17,059 nt of DNA from Epulopiscium sp. Nele67-Bin004 (GTDB lineage Bacteria > Bacillota_A > Clostridia > Lachnospirales > Cellulosilyticaceae). Below the pieces are notes generated by a model. It ran no database searches. It was not told where the DNA came from and was given only the letters and a program-made list of their open reading frames with translations. The position numbers were made by a program, and so were the translations under genes. The DNA is taken from positions 1 to 17,059 of the forward strand of contig LNZQ01000038.1 in the NCBI GenBank assembly GCA_002007315.1. The letters are read 5' to 3'. Below are positions 13,597 to 17,059 of this stretch, piece after piece (position 1 is the first letter of the stretch; every line of letters begins with the position of its first letter).

Positions 13597-14741
13597 GAAA
13601 TATAATGGTTGTTACGGGTAGTCGTGCGGAATATGGGCTGCTGAAAAACGTTATTCAAAAAATTGATAGTGCACCAACCCTAAATTTACAATTAGTTGTA
13701 ACGGGTAGTCATCTAAGCCACAAATTTGGATACACTATAAAGGAAATAACTGCTGATGGATTTGAGATATCAAGCCAGATTGAAATGATAATTGATGGTT
13801 CGTCAAAATCAGCAATACTAAAATCTATGGGGCTTGAGATGATACAGCTAGCTCAAACTATTGAACAACTTAACCCAGATATAATAGTTATACTTGGGGA
13901 TAGGTACGAAATACTAACAGTTGCGATATGTGCAACGATGATGAATAAGCCACTTGCACATATTGCAGGTGGCGAAGTCAGTTATGGGGCAAATGATGAG
14001 CAAATTAGGCATGCTATAACTAAAATGGCACATATACACTTTGCCGAGGCAGATGTATATGCCCAAAACATTAGAAATATGGGCGAGGAGGCGTGGCGAG
14101 TACATTCGGTTGGGGCGTTGGGGATAGAAAATATTAAGTCTATACCACAGATGACGGTGCAACAACTTAACGAAAGTTTGGGTATAACGCTTGATAGTGA
14201 TACAATTTTGATGACGTATCACCCAACAACGCTTGAAAGTGGCAACTTAAAGTATGAGATGGACGAACTACTAACAGCGTTAAAGTACTTTAACAACCAA
14301 TTTGTTATAACGTATCCAAACCCTGACAACGGCGGTTCTTATATAATAGAAAGATTACAGCAATTTGCAACTGATAACCCAAACATAAAGTTGTTTGATA
14401 GTCTGGGGGTTGTGAGATACTTGAATGTTATGCGACATTGTATGGCTGTGGTCGGCAACTCATCAAGTGCTTTGATTGAAGCACCGTTTATGAAAAAGCC
14501 AGTTGTGAATATTGGAAACAGGCAAGAGGGACGACTTATGGCAGATAATATTATTCAGTGTGGAAACAACAGTAAAGATATACAACGAGCTATAACAACT
14601 GCTATTAGCTTAAAATTTGCTGAGCAAGTGGAAAACACAAAAAGTTTGTATGGATATGGAGACACAAGTAGCGACATAGTTAAAGTGCTTGAACATATAA
14701 AGTTAGATGAAAAATTGTTGAAGAAAAGATTGGAGTGGTAA
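13593..14741 (+). CDS. legG: Hydrolysing NDP-sugar 2-epimerase LegG (NeuC/WecB-like)
   Basis: LegG inverts C2 of the diacetamido sugar and releases the nucleotide, giving the free manno-configured hexose that LegI uses. The fold is the GT-B-like UDP-GlcNAc 2-epimerase type, 382 residues. Motifs: TGSRAEYGLL (8-17), LGDRYE (101-106), HIAGGEVSYGANDEQIRH (123-140), TYHPTT (208-213), VGNSSSALIEAP (287-298), GNRQEGR (308-314), YGYGDTS (353-359). The hydrolysing subgroup is indicated by the SRAEYG and GGEVSYGANDE forms, which are shared with NeuC. Its start overlaps the legF stop by 4 nt, with GGAG at 13581-13584. legI begins 1 nt after its stop. Confidence 0.93.
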   Translation: MRNIMVVTGSRAEYGLLKNVIQKIDSAPTLNLQLVVTGSHLSHKFGYTIKEITADGFEISSQIEMIIDGSSKSAILKSMGLEMIQLAQTIEQLNPDIIVILGDRYEILTVAICATMMNKPLAHIAGGEVSYGANDEQIRHAITKMAHIHFAEADVYAQNIRNMGEEAWRVHSVGALGIENIKSIPQMTVQQLNESLGITLDSDTILMTYHPTTLESGNLKYEMDELLTALKYFNNQFVITYPNPDNGGSYIIERLQQFATDNPNIKLFDSLGVVRYLNVMRHCMAVVGNSSSALIEAPFMKKPVVNIGNRQEGRLMADNIIQCGNNSKDIQRAITTAISLKFAEQVENTKSLYGYGDTSSDIVKVLEHIKLDEKLLKKRLEW

Positions 14742-14742
14742 C

Positions 14743-15750
14743 ATGAGCGTGTTTATTATAGCAGAGGCAGGAGTAAATCATAACGGAGATTTTGAAACCG
14801 CAAAAAAGTTAGTTGATATGGCGAAAAGGTGTGGGGCTGATGCTGTAAAGTTTCAGACGTTTAGGGCACAAGATTTGGTAAACAAGTTTGAACAAAAAGT
14901 TGGATATCAACAAAAAAATGATGCAACTTGCGAAAGTCAATTTGAAATGCTTAAACGGCTTGAACTGTCAAATGAACAGTTTAAGCAACTTAAAGCATAT
15001 TGTGATACTGTTGGAATTAAGTTTATGTCTACACCGTTTGGAAGTGATGCATTAAAGTTTGTATGTACGCTTGATATGCCATACATCAAGTTGAGTTCAA
15101 CTGAAGTGACAAATCACCCTTTTTTGATTGAAGTGTCAAAGTGTGGTATGCCAATTATTATGTCTACAGGTATGAGTTATATTGATGAAGTTACGGACGC
15201 TGTTAAAGTGATTAGAGATGCAGGAAACGATAATATAACAGTATTACATTGTACAACAAATTATCCAACGCCACTTGAGCAAGTAAATATGCTTGCAATA
15301 AAAGAACTTACAAAATTGGGTGTGCCTGTTGGATATTCTGACCACACAGAGGGGTATTTGTCTGCTGTATCGGCAGTTGCGCTTGGCGGGTCAGTGATTG
15401 AAAAACATATTACACTTGATAGAGCTATGTCAGGTCCAGATCATAAAGCATCTATGGAAGAAGATGCTTTTGCAAATTATGTTAAGCAAATACGCCAAAC
15501 GGAGTTGTTGCTTGGTGATGGGATAAAAAAACCGACAGGTATTGAGCAGGATATGCGAGACAGGGTGCGACGTAGTGTTGTTGCAAAAATGGATTTGAAA
15601 CAAGGAACGGTTATAACTATTGATATGATAGATTATAAACGCCCAGCAGGGGGGATAGCTCCAAAAGATGTGCGAAAGATATTGGGTAAAACGTTACTGT
15701 GCGATGTATTAGTCGATGAAAAAATATTAGAGTCGCATATAGATTTATGA
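14743..15750 (+). CDS. legI: N,N'-diacetyllegionaminic acid synthase LegI (NeuB family)
   Basis: LegI condenses phosphoenolpyruvate with the six-carbon product of LegG to give the nine-carbon acid. Length (335) and two-domain layout are normal. Residues about 1-262 form the NeuB TIM barrel: AEAGVNHNGD (7-16), DAVKFQTFRA (33-42), STPFGSDAL (96-104), KLSSTEVTN (116-124), LHCTTNYPTP (168-177), GYSDHTEG (197-204) and EKHITLDRAMSGPDHKAS (220-237). The two histidines H201 and H222 are spaced like the metal ligands of NeuB. Residues about 275-335 form the SAF (antifreeze-like) lid with RRSVVAKMDLKQG. GGAGTGG (14732-14738) precedes the ATG and overlaps the legG end. It is the last gene of the pathway block; no hairpin terminator follows, and a promoter for the next gene overlaps its last codons. 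Confidence 0.94.
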   Translation: MSVFIIAEAGVNHNGDFETAKKLVDMAKRCGADAVKFQTFRAQDLVNKFEQKVGYQQKNDATCESQFEMLKRLELSNEQFKQLKAYCDTVGIKFMSTPFGSDALKFVCTLDMPYIKLSSTEVTNHPFLIEVSKCGMPIIMSTGMSYIDEVTDAVKVIRDAGNDNITVLHCTTNYPTPLEQVNMLAIKELTKLGVPVGYSDHTEGYLSAVSAVALGGSVIEKHITLDRAMSGPDHKASMEEDAFANYVKQIRQTELLLGDGIKKPTGIEQDMRDRVRRSVVAKMDLKQGTVITIDMIDYKRPAGGIAPKDVRKILGKTLLCDVLVDEKILESHIDL

Positions 15751-15756
15751 TATAAT
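15727..15756 (+). promoter_or_regulatory. Extended -10 promoter for the Rpn genes, overlapping the legI end
   Basis: TGATATAAT (15748-15756) is a perfect extended -10 (TGnTATAAT). The -35 is weak (TTAGAG at 15727-15732, 18-bp spacer), as is allowed with an extended -10. It gives the nuclease genes transcription independent of the flagellar operon. The leader is about 15 nt, with AAAGGAG at 15763-15769. Confidence 0.65.
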
Positions 15757-15777
15757 TTATGCAAAGGAGCTGATACA

Positions 15778-16698
15778 ATGAGAAAAATAAATCCATTAAA
15801 TGACTTTGCATTTAAAAAGATATTTGGGGAAAAAGGCAGAGAGATTGAACTAATGTCGTTTTTAAATGCAATTTTATATAAGACGCTAAGTTCACCAATA
15901 GCAAAAATAACAATAATAGAGCATAAAGAGTTAACAAAGGAACTAATAGATGATAAGTTGGGTATAATTGATATAAGGTCACAACTTGAAGATGGAACTG
16001 TAGTAAATATAGAAATCCAAATAAGAGATCAACACAATATGGAAAAACGAACAGTATTTTATTGGAGCAAGCTGTATACAGAAGGTATCAAAAAAGGTGA
16101 AGACTACAAAGAATTATCAAAAGTAATAACAATTAACATATTAGATTTTAACTTACTTAGTACGGCTAGTTATTTATCAACGTTTCACCTAAGAGAAGAT
16201 ACCCAAACAGAAATTATATTAACAGACGTGATGGAAATACACTTTATTGAGTATCCAAAGTTTATAGAGCAGGTGGGAGAAAACTTTAAGAAACTGCCAA
16301 TAACAAGATGGCTAAAGTTGTTGCAAAAAGACATTGATGAGAACGAAATAAAGGAGTTGATAGAGATGGAACCAGTAATGGCATACGTTGAGAGTACGAT
16401 AGACTATATAACAAGTGACCCACAAGCAAGGCTGTTATATGAGGGGCGAGAGAAAGCAAGATTGGATCGTATAAGTTTGCTTAGGGGTGCAGAGGAAAAA
16501 GGACGAGAAGCGGGGAGAGAAGAAGGAAGAAAAGAAGGAGAGATAAAAGGAAGAAAAGAAGGAGAGATAAAGGGAAGATTAGAGGGAGAGATAAAAACTC
16601 TATTTAATTATCTTAAAATGACAGCGGAAGAAATAGCGACAGAGTTAAAGCAGCCACTAGAGCAAGTGCAACAGATAATAGATAAACTAGGGAGATAG
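15778..16698 (+). CDS. Rpn-family PD-(D/E)XK nuclease / transposase-like protein, copy 1
   Basis: 306 residues of the PDDEXK_2 (Rpn, recombination-promoting nuclease) family. The opening NPLNDFAFKKIFGEKG is the family hallmark. The nuclease core has D65 in LGIIDIRSQ and E79-x-Q81 in VVNIEIQIRDQ, the expected catalytic set. Residues about 85-180 continue the family (RTVFYWSKLYTEGIKKGEDY). The C-terminal third starts at M197 (MEPVMAYVEST), has degenerate then perfect 8-residue GRKEGEIK repeats (about 242-273), and ends in an HTH-like helix pair (MTAEEIATEL, PLEQVQQIIDKLG). AAAGGAG (15763-15769) is 8 nt before the ATG. E. coli relatives are DNA-cleaving and have been linked to phage defence and recombination; the role here is inferred. 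A near-identical copy follows after 5 nt. Confidence 0.92.
   Translation: MRKINPLNDFAFKKIFGEKGREIELMSFLNAILYKTLSSPIAKITIIEHKELTKELIDDKLGIIDIRSQLEDGTVVNIEIQIRDQHNMEKRTVFYWSKLYTEGIKKGEDYKELSKVITINILDFNLLSTASYLSTFHLREDTQTEIILTDVMEIHFIEYPKFIEQVGENFKKLPITRWLKLLQKDIDENEIKELIEMEPVMAYVESTIDYITSDPQARLLYEGREKARLDRISLLRGAEEKGREAGREEGRKEGEIKGRKEGEIKGRLEGEIKTLFNYLKMTAEEIATELKQPLEQVQQIIDKLGR
16366..16698 (+). CDS. Possible intragenic Rpn C-terminal protein (RpnS-like)
   Basis: Inside the nuclease gene, consensus AAGGAG (16351-16356) lies 9 nt before an in-frame ATG (16366, codon 197). Translation from there gives 110 residues: a helical start (MEPVMAYVESTIDYI), the GRKEGEIK repeat helix, and the HTH-like end, with none of the nuclease core. 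E. coli Rpn genes are reported to encode a small C-terminal product from an internal start that inhibits the full-length nuclease. The position, domain content and ribosome binding site here fit that arrangement. Expression is not shown by sequence. Confidence 0.45.
   Translation: MEPVMAYVESTIDYITSDPQARLLYEGREKARLDRISLLRGAEEKGREAGREEGRKEGEIKGRKEGEIKGRLEGEIKTLFNYLKMTAEEIATELKQPLEQVQQIIDKLGR
16525..16596 (+). repeat. Three tandem 24-bp direct repeats in the Rpn gene
   Basis: Units at 16525-16548, 16549-16572 and 16573-16596. The first two differ only at the last base; the third has a few changes. Each encodes GRKEGEIK or GRLEGEIK (residues 250-273), a charged helix or coiled-coil heptad-like repeat, and degenerate units precede it. 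Expansion or contraction would keep the frame. Confidence 0.93.
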
Positions 16699-16703
16699 CA
16701 CAA

Positions 16704-17059
16704 ATGAGAAAAATAAATCCATTAAATGACTTTGCATTTAAAAAGATATTTGGGGAAAAAGGCAGAGAGATTGAACTAATGTCGTTTTTAAATGCAATTT
16801 TATATAAGACGCTAAGTTCACCAATAAAAAAAATTACGATAATAGAGCATAAAGAGTTAACAAAGGAACTAATAGATGATAAGTTGGGTATAATTGATAT
16901 AAGGGCACAACTTGAAGATGGAACTGTAGTGAATATAGAAATCCAAATAAGAGATCAACACAATATGGAAAAACGAACAGTGTTTTATTGGAGCAAGCTG
17001 TATATAGAAGGTATCAAAAAAGGTGAAGACTACAAAGAATTATCAAAAGTAATAACAAT
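16704..17059 (+). CDS. Rpn-family nuclease, tandem copy 2 (3' end outside window)
   Basis: The start ATG 16704 lies 5 nt after the stop of copy 1, with GGGAG about 10 nt upstream. Over the 356 bases visible, it differs from copy 1 at 8 positions (about 98 percent identity). Three changes alter residues: A42K, S68A and T101I. The catalytic D65, E79 and Q81 are kept. The region upstream of the ATG is not duplicated, so copy 2 probably depends on the promoter of copy 1. Whether it is intact beyond the edge is unknown. Confidence 0.92.
   Translation, partial: MRKINPLNDFAFKKIFGEKGREIELMSFLNAILYKTLSSPIKKITIIEHKELTKELIDDKLGIIDIRAQLEDGTVVNIEIQIRDQHNMEKRTVFYWSKLYIEGIKKGEDYKELSKVIT

Noticed and set aside
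9719..15750. Pseudaminic acid or sialic acid pathway instead of legionaminic acid
   Set aside because: There is no PseB/PseG type gene, and sialic acid synthesis would not need a dehydratase and an aminotransferase; the CBS nucleotidyltransferase fits the legionaminic set.
16525..16596. Tandem repeats as a CRISPR array
   Set aside because: The units are contiguous with no spacers, lie inside an open frame and encode a regular peptide repeat.

Overview
The window is AT-rich, entirely plus-strand DNA that looks like a flagellated, Gram-positive clostridium, probably Lachnospirales-like; the exact taxon cannot be fixed from sequence alone. The clues are strong AGGAGG-type ribosome binding sites, TTGACA/TATAAT promoters, a copper-amine-oxidase-type 'stalk' domain on a cell-wall amidase, a GerM-type spore/germination domain protein, tRNAs without encoded CCA, and PD-(D/E)XK 'Rpn' transposase-like genes.

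Layout. (1) 1-1191: the 3' part of an IS200/IS605-type tnpB, followed directly by the 3' remnant of a type I restriction gene hsdR. The hsdR frame resumes right after the element's presumed right end, so the element appears to sit inside hsdR. (2) 1256-4406: a housekeeping block with its own promoters and terminators: a multi-domain N-acetylmuramoyl-L-alanine amidase, an exported GerMN-domain protein, and the XTP/dITP diphosphatase RdgB. (3) 4449-5184: a seven-gene tRNA operon (Gly-Arg-His-Gln-Lys-Leu-Gly) with a consensus promoter preceded by A-tracts and ended by a long palindromic terminator. The two tRNA-Gly genes are identical. (4) 5231-15750: a flagellar-cap and flagellin-glycosylation locus: fliD, fliS, a Maf-type flagellin nonulosonate transferase, an unknown 127-codon gene, then legB, legC, ptmE-like, legF, legG and legI for CMP-legionaminic acid. 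From fliS onward, genes are separated by at most about 20 nt or overlap, so they are probably one operon. (5) 15727-17059: two nearly identical tandem Rpn-family PD-(D/E)XK genes, the second cut by the window edge.

How the genes work together. The ptmE-like nucleotidyltransferase would activate a hexosamine phosphate. LegB, LegC and LegG would make the diacetamido-hexose, LegI would condense it with PEP to a nine-carbon legionaminic acid, and LegF would activate it with CMP. Maf would then transfer it onto flagellin, whose export and polymerisation depend on FliS and FliD. The LegH-type N-acetyltransferase that this pathway needs is not in the window.

The most interesting signal is inside the Rpn gene. 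A consensus AAGGAG lies 9 nt before an in-frame ATG (codon 197), and could give a separate 110-residue C-terminal protein, like the intragenic antitoxins described for E. coli Rpn nucleases. The same C-terminal part carries three tandem 24-bp repeats, and the whole gene is tandemly duplicated. No stretch over 300 bases lacks a gene.
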